Of a stretch of DNA of 64,000 nucleotides, positions 42,501 through 52,083 are shown in pieces. Each line of letters opens with the position of its first letter. Position 1 is the stretch's first letter. The translations under genes and the position numbers were made by a program. The stretch spans positions 41,960,420-42,024,419 of the forward strand of contig NC_044284.2 of the NCBI RefSeq assembly GCF_004027225.2, written 5' to 3'. The stretch is from Strigops habroptila (lineage: Eukaryota > Chordata > Aves > Psittaciformes > Psittacidae). The notes beneath the pieces are model-generated. The model had not been told where the DNA came from. It saw nothing but the letters and a program-made list of their open reading frames with translations, and did no database searches.

Positions 42501-44136
42501 TGCTCAGGGACGTTGTGGATGCTCCATCCCTGGCGGTGTTCAAGGCCAGGTTGGACAGAGCCTTGGACCACATGGTTTAGGGCAAGGTGTTCCTGCCCAT
42601 GGCAGGGGGGTTGGAACTAGATGATCTTAAGGTCCTTTCCAACCCTTACTATTCTATGATTCTATGATTCTATGAGGGCAAAATCACTGTTGGGCTTGCA
42701 GGGTGCTGGTCTGGAGGAGGAAACATGCTGCAAATAAGCAGGATTCCCAAGCCTGCTATGTGCAAGAACAGAGCCCCTGGAGGGGATTCGCCCTTTTCCC
42801 CTCCACGTTCCATTCTCCAACCTCCTCCAAGCATAGAAGTCCAGTGGGACATCAACCTCATAGCTACCCCTGTCAGCTGCTCCCCCATCTTAGCCACCAT
42901 CCCACATAAGTTTTGCTCTCATCATGCATCTCGCTGCCTGCAACATGCAGTCAGAAAAGGAAGTTACTTCTCTCAAAAGGAAAGTCACCATCATCAGCAA
43001 ACTCTTCTTGAACTCTGATATTCTGCCTAAATTGTGGGCAAGATCCTGGGACCCACCCAGGAAAGCTGGAGACTGCTCTCTGCTCGTTGCTCAAGACCAT
43101 TGCATCACAGCTGTGAGCAACTGTGGGGAAAGGGGAACCAGGCAGAGATCTGGATCTGCTCCAGCAAAGTATGCTGTGAATCTTCAGAGCATGCTCTGGA
43201 GCTTGGGACCTCCACTTGGACTCCACAGGGTAGGAAGCAGCCCATCACCAGATCCGTGCTAGCACTTGACCCAGGTAGACTGAGAACAAGTGTGTGGCAA
43301 GGAGACGGTGAAATCCCCTACCTGCCAGAGAACTGCCAGAGCTGAAGCACCAGGATGGGATGTGTGCTGCATGCCACCAATTCAGTCCTCTCACTCTCCA
43401 GAGATAAAGGTCACTATCAGCCTCTCCCCACTGCACCCACCTCTTCCCCTTACAGTAGCCATGGCTGTATCTTTCCCTTTGGAAAGCACAGCACAGTGCT
43501 TTCCACAGAAATCCAGGAGAGATCCTGCCCTTGTACCTGGGACAGTCAGCTAGGATGTAGTCTGTCTTCTTAGAGACTGATGAAATGCAAAGCGGGGTCA
43601 GGGAGAGAAACATGCTTCTAGGGCCCATCAGAGGTGCCACAAACTGCTTTGGTCAAGCAAGGTCTCTTCTGTGGCCAGGTAAACATCTCTGAAGAAGAAA
43701 TAGATTTTATCTGGAGTTTATCTTCCAAGGGGCTGCCAAACTGTGTCATCTACCACAGAGCCAAGGTCATCATCTTCCCCATCCTGATACATTTCTGGAG
43801 AAGGTACCCATCATCCACTCTCTCCCAGAGTGGGGTTCGTTCTGTGGATGCCAGCCTTTTGCTCCAGTCACTTGTTTCTCTAACGTGGTGAAAATGCAGA
43901 TGAGACACTCCCCAGGAGCTCAGCTGCAGATGTCTGCTTGGATTTGGTGTCTTCAGGATTCCTCATACAGGTTCTGCACATGGAAGGTGATGAGGAGCTT
44001 TCAAGTCTCCAAGGACAGGGTGCAAATCTCTTCACTTAGGACAAGAACCTCATCCAAATCATCTGATATCTGCAGTCCAAGTAACCTAAGCACCTGTCCC
44101 CCTGCTCCACACTTGTCCTTAGGCTTGTTCTTCTAA
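30517..44136 (+). CDS. RGSL1: Regulator of G-protein signalling-like protein 1
   Basis: About 17 exons, with AG acceptors and donors read by eye: 30517-30529, 31379-31461, 31729-31803, 32548-32677, 33656-33760, 34089-34250, 34410-35374, 35919-35981, 37731-37962, 38620-38727, 39132-39214, about 40053-40387, 40593-40784, 41241-41358, 42951-43037, 43679-43803 and 43971-44136. The product of about 1000 residues matches remembered mammalian RGSL1 in order: [47 protein letters not shown], then an RGS core [26 protein letters not shown], and a hydrophobic segment near [13 protein letters not shown] that is a likely membrane span. RGS domains speed GTP hydrolysis by G-alpha, but RGSL1 activity is little studied. 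Oddities are a frame break in exon 13, missing exons between 14 and 15, and one GC donor. It is either a decaying gene or one with an assembly error. The gene lies tail-to-tail with RNASEL. Confidence 0.88.
31379..31461 (+). CDS. RGSL1: RGSL1 exon 2
   Basis: 83 bases with acceptor CCACTTGTAG and donor GTAAGT. It encodes [16 protein letters not shown], a strong match to the mammalian N-terminus. It ends on a codon boundary. Confidence 0.85.
31729..31803 (+). CDS. RGSL1: RGSL1 exon 3
   Basis: 75 bases with acceptor GATGCAG and donor GTGAGA. It encodes [20 protein letters not shown] and LPSHL. Both ends are on codon boundaries. Confidence 0.87.
31847..31898. repeat. Copy B of a 52-bp dispersed repeat
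   Basis: The partner of 13923-13974, in the same orientation with four transitions. It lies in RGSL1 intron 3, 44 bases after the exon 3 donor. Confidence 0.7.
32548..32677 (+). CDS. RGSL1: RGSL1 exon 4
   Basis: 130 bases with acceptor AATGCAG and donor GTGAGT. It encodes [20 protein letters not shown] and [17 protein letters not shown], the start of the first RGS-like region. It ends one base into a codon. Confidence 0.88.
33656..33760 (+). CDS. RGSL1: RGSL1 exon 5
   Basis: 105 bases with acceptor CTGACAG and donor GTGGGC. It encodes [20 protein letters not shown] and [13 protein letters not shown]. The phase agrees with both neighbours. Confidence 0.87.
34089..34250 (+). CDS. RGSL1: RGSL1 exon 6
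   Basis: 162 bases with acceptor CCATAG and donor GTAAGA. It encodes [20 protein letters not shown] through [19 protein letters not shown], an RGS-like helical bundle. Confidence 0.88.
34410..35374 (+). CDS. RGSL1: RGSL1 exon 7 (large)
   Basis: 965 bases, open throughout, with acceptor ATTTCAG and donor GTACAG. It encodes the linker [20 protein letters not shown], a Pro/Ser/Glu-rich middle, and a second RGS-like block with [37 protein letters not shown] and [14 protein letters not shown]. The long open frame argues that the gene was under constraint until recently. Confidence 0.9.
35919..35981 (+). CDS. RGSL1: RGSL1 exon 8
   Basis: 63 bases with acceptor CTCCACAG and donor GTAAAG. It encodes [21 protein letters not shown], continuing the second RGS-like block. 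Both ends are on codon boundaries. Confidence 0.82.
37731..37962 (+). CDS. RGSL1: RGSL1 exon 9
   Basis: 232 bases with acceptor CCCTATAG and donor GTAAGA. It encodes [20 protein letters not shown] and [20 protein letters not shown], close to remembered mammalian RGSL1. It ends one base into a codon. Confidence 0.87.
38620..38727 (+). CDS. RGSL1: RGSL1 exon 10
   Basis: 108 bases with acceptor GATCCAG and donor GTGACT (weak). It encodes [20 protein letters not shown]. The start is well placed by phase; the donor was chosen because it gives the phase that exon 11 needs. Confidence 0.6.
39132..39214 (+). CDS. RGSL1: RGSL1 exon 11 (tentative)
   Basis: 83 bases with acceptor CCCCACAG and donor GTAAGG. 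It encodes a basic segment, [20 protein letters not shown], like the basic linker of mammalian RGSL1. The frame stays open beyond the donor, so its end is less sure. Confidence 0.55.
40053..40387 (+). CDS. RGSL1: RGSL1 exon 12 (start uncertain)
   Basis: The donor (TATGG/GTAAGA) and the frame leading to it ([11 protein letters not shown]) are clear and fit exon 13. The acceptor is not. AAGACAG before 40053 fits the phase of exon 11, while TTTGCAG before 40153 looks better but has the wrong phase. I do not recall a mammalian counterpart of this segment. Confidence 0.45.
40593..40784 (+). CDS. RGSL1: RGSL1 exon 13, RGS core, frame broken
   Basis: 192 bases with acceptor CCTCTACAG and donor GTAGGC. 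The first part reads [20 protein letters not shown] and [18 protein letters not shown], an RGS helix bundle. From about 40727 the homologous sequence ([19 protein letters not shown]) continues one base later, and the unshifted frame stops at TAG 40741-40743. The shifted frame gives the phase that exon 14 needs. This is therefore a true one-base gain (or two-base loss) relative to the ancestor, or an assembly error. Confidence 0.8.
41241..41358 (+). CDS. RGSL1: RGSL1 exon 14
   Basis: 118 bases with acceptor CTCTTCCAG and donor GTGAGC. It encodes [20 protein letters not shown] and [13 protein letters not shown], matching the mammalian block that ends in EEKWFKDY. It ends two bases into a codon, whereas the next recognisable exon starts on a codon boundary. 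Confidence 0.82.
41590..42675 (+). mobile_element. CR1 LINE, 5'-truncated, long open RT frame
   Basis: The C-terminal half of a CR1 reverse transcriptase stays open from the truncation point through 42580. It includes [17 protein letters not shown], the catalytic FADDTKLC, then [10 protein letters not shown]-like and [16 protein letters not shown] segments, followed by the CR1 3' UTR and an octamer tail of three ATTCTATGA units. The uninterrupted frame of over 300 codons suggests a young copy. A 9-base direct repeat TCTATGAGG flanks it (41581-41589 and 42669-42677), but part of this is the tail itself, so it may be microhomology at the 5' join. It lies in the RGSL1 intron after exon 14. Confidence 0.95.
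42951..43037 (+). CDS. RGSL1: RGSL1 exon 15 with GC donor
   Basis: 87 bases with acceptor AACATGCAG. It encodes [29 protein letters not shown], close to mammalian [15 protein letters not shown]. No GT donor fits the phase; TGG/GCAAGA at 43038 does, so this looks like a GC-AG intron. Confidence 0.75.
43679..43803 (+). CDS. RGSL1: RGSL1 exon 16 (membrane-segment exon)
   Basis: 125 bases with acceptor TGGCCAG and donor GTACCC. It encodes [20 protein letters not shown] and [13 protein letters not shown], a hydrophobic stretch followed by basic residues, as in mammalian RGSL1. It ends two bases into a codon. Confidence 0.83.
43971..44136 (+). CDS. RGSL1: RGSL1 last exon
   Basis: The acceptor is CTCATACAG. 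It encodes [20 protein letters not shown] and a Ser/Pro-rich tail ending LGLFF, with stop TAA at 44134-44136. It matches mammalian FCFWKATRSYLQ. A possible ATTAAA signal lies at about 44760. Confidence 0.8.
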
Positions 44137-47100
44137 TGCAGAGATGTCCAGACTTGGGTTTTTGGTGTCCCACAGGGTGCCTCTTAAAAGAGCCAAAGTT
44201 TTTCCTTTACACAGCCATGAGGATGCGTGTGGTGCAGGCCTATTGGAAAATGAAGCATCTTTGAAACAATTCCTTTCCATCAAATTCTGTCAAAATTTCC
44301 CAGTGAGTTTTTAGAAATTTCTTTCAGGAATAGGGAAGTGGGTGCAGAGACTTCATGAGCAAGGAACTGTTGCATAACTCTTGTTTACATTGATAACAGT
44401 AAAAAAATATTCTCTCACACCTCCTAAAATAGAAACAAAGCAACTAATCTTTTGAGTTGCAAGTGAAATGAGAGTAGGAAACGGAGAAGAACCATGCAGC
44501 CACACACCAACGTCAGTGGCATTACATGGAGGATGCTCTGAACATCCTGAACGGAAAATAAGCTTCATCAGGATTTGAGGTGACACTCACTGGGAAAGAG
44601 AAAGATACTTTTCCTTCCTCATCCACTTGTTTAGTTTCAATACACTGAATAACTCTAAACTGAAAAACACAAAGAAAGTGGTGCTAAGTGCTGTCAGTCT
44701 GCCTGACAACCCGGCTCCTTAACTGAATATTCATTTGGAAATTGTCTAATTGATTTTTGATTAAAGGGGAACCAAAATAGGCACATACTAATCTTGCTTT
44801 GACGGTCGAGTGGGTGTCATCAAGCTGGTGTTCTGCTCCCTGTCATTTACTGCTGTCAAGTTCTGGTTAAAAATCAGGTTTATATGATTTTGATACCTAC
44901 AGGCAGGTGCTTGAGCTACTGCTCTACAACCAAGCTGGGGTAAAACCCCTGTGCTCGCGTGCTCCAAGACTGCCAAGCCACATCTATTAACTCAAACAAC
45001 CGCAAAACCTTAGGTGTTCCACTGGATAATATGCAGTGTTCAGTTTGAGTCTCCACTTTGTTACAGAGCCCCACTGCAATTCTAGGGCCTTCTCAAACAT
45101 AGTTGTTTTAATTGCCCCCAGAAAAAGCAGACAAAACTTAACCCATCACACATCTATTCTCAGCTAGCAGTAAGCCAGAAGTGTCATGTTACACGGGAGA
45201 TGTGTTATCTGGTACAAAGACACGTTTGCCAAGGTTTTCAGGAAACCAGTGAGGAGGTTTAATCGGTACACACTGTTTCCATACCCACTGCTGCCCGAGC
45301 AATGCAGCCCATGTTTAGCTCACTGAGATACTGCTCTGGAGAGACAGCCATGGATATGTAGAAAAGACCGTGAGTTTTCTCACATGGACATTAATCCTGC
45401 AATGGTTGTCCCTGGGACAATTGTCCCCAAGCCACAGCTTCTTGCAGCACCTCGCAGGAACAAATAACCAGAGCCAGGCAGATAAAATCACTCAGCTCGA
45501 GTGATGTGTCTTGGGAAGGCATGCATTATCTCTCAGACCCGTCTCATTTCTCCTCCTGCATGGCTGGCATGTTCAGCCTGGTGGATTAGGAAGGGCAGGC
45601 ACCATCACCCCTTGGCAAGGCAGAGCTGTACCTGCAGGGTGCAGCACAGGCTGGCTCCTGCTCTGCCTCACCTGCCAGCCCACAGGCAGCCCTGACTGCA
45701 GCGCCCTGTCAGAGGAGCAAACTAAATCAGCACGCAACTCAAAAATAGCTGCAGTTTCTGACTGCACTAATGCCTGTGCCACCTTTTGCTTGGGACACTT
45801 TTCTGCACCTTATCACAGTTTCACCAATGACCTTTATCTGGGGGTCTTGCTTTTCCGACCTTTACATAAAAAGCTTGCTTTTCAGCTGGGAAATATGGTT
45901 ATGTTGTCTTTAAAAGGCACCAAAATTGTTAGGGAAAAAACCTATAATTCCCGAGAAAACCTCCTGTCGTCCACGCCTTGTTTTTTGCTGATTTTGAGGG
46001 TTGCTGCTTTGTGCAGATACGGTGTGTGCACGGCCGGGAAGGTGGCAGGCATAAATCCATCTCCATCACCAGGCGTCACTGTGGTGCTGTCTCTGCCTTT
46101 ACACAGACCGGAGGGGCCGGTCCTGCCGGAGATTGGGCATACTGCCTGCACCCCACTTCACGAGCAAGAGCATGTAGCTCCTCTTGGGAGAAGCTGCCCA
46201 CACTGGCACAAAGCTGGGAGCACGTCTGTGCGTGGGGACAGCTGTGCAAATGTGTCTCTCCATCTTTCCAAGTGCCATTTCCTAGCAAGCCTCCCATCTG
46301 CCACCCAGGACGCCCCAACACTGCAGCAGAGCCAGGGTGAGACATATCACCCCTGCCCTGCAACCCCCAAACTGCTTCACAGTCAAGATTTGGGTAACCT
46401 TGGTAGGTGCTTGCTCAGCCACCCTTCCTTAACCTCTGTATAAACCCCATGGGATTCAAAGGAACATCCTGATGTCCTTCCTCATTTGCTTTCAGAGTGC
46501 TTGCCATACCGTACTTCTTCATCTCTTCTCCCTCACCAGGCAATCATGCCATCATTGTCTTCTCACTCATGAAAGTCATCCAGGTCCTACTGCTGCAGCC
46601 CTAGAAGACAATGGAACAACAGAAGGAGCAAAAAGGTGATGAAAGGAGTGCTCCTGCTCTCAAGGGGAGCTCCAGCTGCCGCGACCAGAGCTGGGTTCTA
46701 GGGCTTCCTGCATTGGTCCATGATAGGAAGTTTGTACGTGTTTTTCCCAGATTCAGATTAAAGTCTTGAGAAAATGCTCTCATTCAGCAAGTCTACCTCA
46801 AGTTCTGCAGAGCAGGTAGGTGGTCACAGAAGCAGTCTACCTCCCCCAGACCACACCAGCACAAGCACCTGGAGCAGCAGAGCTACAGCTCCCCTTAAAA
46901 CCTAAAGGCCAACTGGGTGAGTCTCTGCAGGATGCTGGTCACCTCCCCCATGTCCAATAACATTCACAGAAAATGCCCAGTTCCTGCACCTCTCCATACC
47001 TCAGCACTTTCCCAGGAGCACACAGCTGTGTTCATCCCTGATCATCTGCACCCTGCCTCCATCAGAAGTTGCATCATGGCCACTCCTGCAACATCTCTCC

Positions 47101-50026
47101 CCTGCAGACATCAGGGGAAGGACAGACGTCCAAGGAAGAACAGAACTCCCAACATATTGTGAACACTGAGCAGGACAGGGGCGTACTCCAAGAAAGCTCT
47201 GAGCAGCCCAATCACACTGCATAACTTGCACTTAATCAGCAGTAAGACCTAAAAATAAAGTAACTCACAGCATCCTCCAGCTTGCCTGGTAACAGCACAG
47301 CAGCTTGCACCTCTGCAACTACACCAGGGACATGCCACAGCATGTGTTTCCACCTGAGCTGATACCCTTGTCCACACAACAGCCTCCTTCCTCACATGTA
47401 CCTGTAAAAGACTGCATTGCACATAGCTGGGACCCAGCAACAGTGTAAGTAAATCACAACAGGCCCAAGCACACCACCACCTTTGAGGTCTTTCCCAATC
47501 TAGAAGGTGCTTAATGCCAGAAAGCAGTCACAGTAAATACTTTGCCTAAGGAAGGTGCTCCTCAAAGATCACCCAACCCTAGAAGCTGCTCCAACCCTGC
47601 TGTGCAGGGAGTCACACTTCCCACGGAAGACTGGGATTGCTCTGCTCTGCATGGCTTACAACCTTGTCTCAGCTCTTCACTCTCCTGTGGGTGGCAATGC
47701 TAAGAGAGCCCACCTGGCTTACTACTCAGCTGTCCCTGGGTGGTGACATGGTGCCTGTCTTGCTACAGCCTTTCTGATTTTCCAATCAAAATCAGCTCAT
47801 GCCTGACTCAAGGTCTCAGCATGTTTTTTTTAAAGCCAGTATGGTTACAAAGCACTAACTAAATCATATCAAAGACCTTCATTTTCCCCAGGTGAAAATG
47901 AGTCAGAGTGGCTTTGCCTAGTCACCAGGAAGCTGCAGAAATCCCAAACGTTCTTTGGACCTCATGAAAAAAAGACCATGACCTTTATCACACCTTGCCT
48001 CTGACAACTCCCTCGCAAGCTCCCGGCTTTATAATTTTGAGCTATTTTTAGCCACTTTTTAGCCCTTAGATCCTAGAAGACTGCATCCTGGCAATAACAC
48101 AGGTGTATTTAAGGCAGACAATGACATGTTTCATATTTGAGTTATGATTATCAACACCTTGCTTCTGGAGGATCAAAAAACCTGAACAAATCCAAGGTCT
48201 AAGCCGATTTCTACAAATGAAGGGCTTAGGAAGTTGATGCCACTCATTACAACCTGAACTGTGACCAGATCCTCAGAATTGCCCTTGTGCTGTAACTTGA
48301 TTTTGCTCCAAAAGCCTTCAGCCTCAGAAGCTAGCTGCATTTTTGTGCACTTTACGCTAGCACTTCAGGCTCTGCAGCCTGAGCCCAGCTGAGCCCACTC
48401 CCTAGAAGGCTTCACGGTTGTGCCTGAAGCTCAACACAGCAAAATCACAGCCAAAATGATCTTCACTCCACTGCACCTGCAGACTGTTTTTTTTCCCTTG
48501 TGCAGCAGATGAGACATATTGTCCTGGGACCATGCCTGTGCACACAAGCATGTCCTCAGCATGAAAGTGACAGGATGGGGAGCACCTGATCCCATCACAT
48601 TGGGTTAAGCCAGCTGCCCTACAGGAGCAGAGGAAGAAGGCAGAGGCACAGCAAATAGACAATGTACAGGGATGACAGCAGGGGAATGAAGCATGTAGGG
48701 CCAAATCAGCATGCCCTTGGGCACCACGCATGGTCTGCAAGTCCGCCTGTACAAGGCAAAGGCAGGCAGCACCTCTCAGATGGGCACTGATGCTGGGAGC
48801 CATCAGCCCATCAAGCAGCATTAACTGTGGCAGCTGGCTCTGCCCCCAGCTGCCCAGGACACCTTTATCCCCAGGCTGCACTCTCAGACACTGCCGTACT
48901 ACCCAGTTTCAATACTGTACAGCTGACCTTGCCACTGGTTTTGCATCCTGCCTGGCCTCTTACTGAGCACTCGCCCATCCTCCCTGACCCTGCAAGCAGG
49001 AGAGGCAGCCTGGTGCTCTCCCCAGTATTGGTCCCAGTCCCCCATGCCCCCCTCTTCATGGGGCTGACACTTTGTGAGCAAGAAGCTTTGCAGAAACTGT
49101 GCATGGATCAAGTTTCCCCTCTGACACCAGCCTCCCGGCACCTCTGGCTTCTCAGAAAGCAGGACACAGCCCAGCAGACCACACAAGCCTTCCCTGGACA
49201 TTCTTCCCAGCAGCCTGATTTCTCCAGAGAGACAGGTCAGAGCCTCCATGGGTTTAATCATTGCTCTGGTTTGGACATCCTTGAGTGCTCTCTGCTTTCA
49301 GGAAGGCTTTTCCACAGCCTTGTAACGCTGCCAAGTCACAGCCCTTTAGCAAAACAGCAGAGCAATGCAAGAAGATGCAAAGGTCAAAGCAAGCCAGAAA
49401 TGTGGCACTTTACAAGAGGCTGAAGGAGCCCAGCCCATAGCCTCACCTCTCCTTGTGCAAGAGCAGAAACGTGCTGCTGTGGCACGGAGCCACATATGCG
49501 TGGTGGCATGGTGCTCCATATAGTATCCCTGCTCCAATGCTGCTGAGACCTGGACACACATCTCTGTGTCCTCCTGCTTTCTGACCAACAGAACAGAAAA
49601 TGAGCAAGAAAAAATGAGCAAGGGGGAATGGAAAAGATAAAAATATTAACATAAGAGGAGACAACATTCTCCTGGTTGCATTTTCTCTTCTGGCATCTCA
49701 TCAGTTGCACAGTCAAGCTCTCTTGTTACATTTATGTATTTTTTAAAAGGTTCCCAAGATCATCAGAAGGACCTTTTGCTCTGAGCCAGGACAACTGATG
49801 CGGGCTGGCACATGGACCTTACCAGCCATGAGCATATGCATGGCAGTCTGCAACCCAATTCATTCACAGCAATGCCTGCTAGTTTGCAGGTAAATACATC
49901 TATAATCATACACAGCTAAAACAGATGTGTAGGGCTGAATGATACATTCTGGGTAGCCATTCATTTGTAGAGGAGATGGGTCAAACGCATCCACTTCTGG
50001 AGTTTTATACGTATACAAACACATAC
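44137..50026. other. RGSL1 3' UTR and RGSL1-RNASEL intergenic DNA
   Basis: It probably starts with the RGSL1 3' UTR (ATTAAA near 44760). Nothing else is recognisable. An open frame of 310 codons at 45511-46443 (plus) has no family resemblance or clear promoter and is treated as unproven. No RNA gene or transposon was recognised. Confidence 0.5.
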
Positions 50027-50448
50027 AGGGCTGGAGCACCTCCCATATGAAGACAGGCTGAGATAGTTGGGGTTGTTCAGCCTGGAGAAGAGAAGGCTGC
50101 GTGGAGACCTCATAGCAGCCTTCCAGTATCTGAAGGGGGTCTATAAGGGACTCTTCCTTAGGGACTGTAGTGGTAGGACAAGGGGTAATGGGTTCAAACT
50201 TAAACAGGGGAAGTTTAGATTAGATATAAGGAAGAAGTTCTTTACAGTGAGGGTGGTGAAGCACTGGAATGGGTTGCCCAGGGAGGTTGTGGATGCTCCA
50301 TCCCTGGTGGCGTTCAAGGCCAGGTTGGACAGAGCCTTGGGCCATGTGGTTTAGTGTGAGGTGTCCCTGCCCATGGCAGGGGGGTTGGAACTAGATGATC
50401 TTAAGGTCCTTTCCAACCCTTACTATTCTACGATTCTATGATTCTATG
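50027..50448 (+). mobile_element. CR1 LINE 3' fragment
   Basis: It matches the last part of the CR1 at 41590-42675 closely, from CTGGAGCACCTCCC through the 3' UTR and octamer tail. It differs by a 12-base in-frame deletion that removes four residues (DAGE in the other copy) and by a stop near its start, and has a single diverged octamer (ATTCTACG). It is strongly 5' truncated. Confidence 0.95.
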
Positions 50449-51947
50449 TGAGCATTGATGCTTATCTTCACACCTCAACTCATCCATGAAATCCTCACCC
50501 TCACTCTACAAAAACAATGCAGAACCCCCCACCATTCAGCCTGTTATTTCACAAGAGACAGCTTGCTTCTGAGGGCAGGAAGCCTTCAGTACTTCCCAAC
50601 ATCTTTTCCCATCAAATACCCATATAGGCCAGAATCAAAAAAGTGACAAAACCATCCACCACCTTACCTGAGCAACCAAAAGGCACCTCCACAGTGAGGC
50701 CAAAAATCCCAGGCTTTTGAGCATTTTACAGTGCTGCAGACTATATCTTTCTGTGCAGAGGGGATGTGAGAACCTCCATTATAAATGAGAGTACAGTCAG
50801 TTTTCCAGGCAAGTTTATTCCAAGTTTGATTCTCCACAGGCTAATTGAAAGAATTAACAACCTCAGTTTGAAAAAAATAAAAATCGTTTCAACAGCTGAG
50901 AAATATTTCCATACGCAACATGTAATCATTGTGCAAATCAGATCATTAATGGAAAAACAAGCGAGCCCTTGGACAATCAGGCACACACTGCATGTTGTAG
51001 GATTCCAGAAATGGGTTTGTGACACCCAGCCTCCAATATCAAAGCTCTGAGCTGGCTGCATGCTGTGGCTGTATGGGCATCAGTGTCGTGCAGGGGAGCC
51101 AAGTCTGGCAGGACAGTAATACCTCAACAATGGCACTGGTTTGGAGACAGAAAGCGCTTGTATGCCTTGCAGATGCAGCCTGCCACAACAGAGCTTGTCC
51201 TCTTCAGAAGGAACCGGTCCCTGCAGTCCCTTTGATGTCAGTGACCTTTTTCAGGTGAGTCAGGACTACTCACGGTAGCAGTTTTGTGGAATTGTGCTCC
51301 TTACACCCATTCCTTGTGGAAACATCTCCTGTGTTCCCCAAAAGAAGTCCTTCAGGTCCCAGCAGGCTGACCTGAGTGTGCCTTTAACAGATCAGAGGAA
51401 TAACAACCCGTTGCCTAGGCATCTTATTTTCTGGCTGCTGTGTTTCAGAAAGACTGAAAAGAGAGGATTCATGTCCTTCTAGGGGTAGATGAGCAGCTCA
51501 TCAGCGCAAGCTGTAGGGAATATTTGCCCTAGCAAGGAGCCGGAACTGTTTTTCCTGTATTGGAGTCCCATGTCACCTGGCAATGCCTGAGCTCTTCTCT
51601 TGCCTCCCAGACATATCAGGTTTATGGGGGCTGCCCCACATCTCCCTGCTCTCCATAAGGATCAGGGCCTTGATCTGCACCTTACAGAGGCAGATAAGCC
51701 CAGAGGGATGGAGTAGTCAAGGGGGACCTGGGCTGGCATTCAACTTGATTCCTCTCCAAAGCCTGTTACACCAAACACTTCCAAAGCATCTTTAGTTTCT
51801 TAGCTTAAGTCCTCCATACTCTGTCCCTGCATGTGCTCTCTCCCATCTCCTTACTCACTTTCTTCAACTCTTTTGCAGATGAAGAAATAGGAAATAAAAT
51901 GAGGCAGTGATGGTGGGATTGGTCATGGGACAGAAGGCAATGACATC
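50449..51947. other. Gene-free stretch, RNASEL 3' side
   Basis: It probably includes the RNASEL 3' UTR. The nearest minus-strand AATAAA I see is near 50815-50820, which would give a 3' UTR of about 1.1 kb. Nothing else is recognised. Confidence 0.4.
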
Positions 51948-52083
51948 CTACAGAAAAGGGTACTGAATGTCTGCAAAGTCACTGTATTCAGGATTCTGGC
52001 GTAAACTGTTGTAAACATAAATGGTAAGTGCTGGAAAAAGCTTCAAGAAATACTCAGCATGGTCTCCTATTTCGTTGTTGATC
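51948..52083 (-). CDS. RNASEL: RNASEL last exon
   Basis: 136 bases with acceptor CTCTTTCAG and stop TAG at 51950-51948. It encodes INNEIGDHAEYFLKLFPALT IYVYNSLRQNPEYSDF, matching the human C-terminus up to TEYRKHFPQ. The tail is about 25 residues shorter than in human. Confidence 0.93.
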
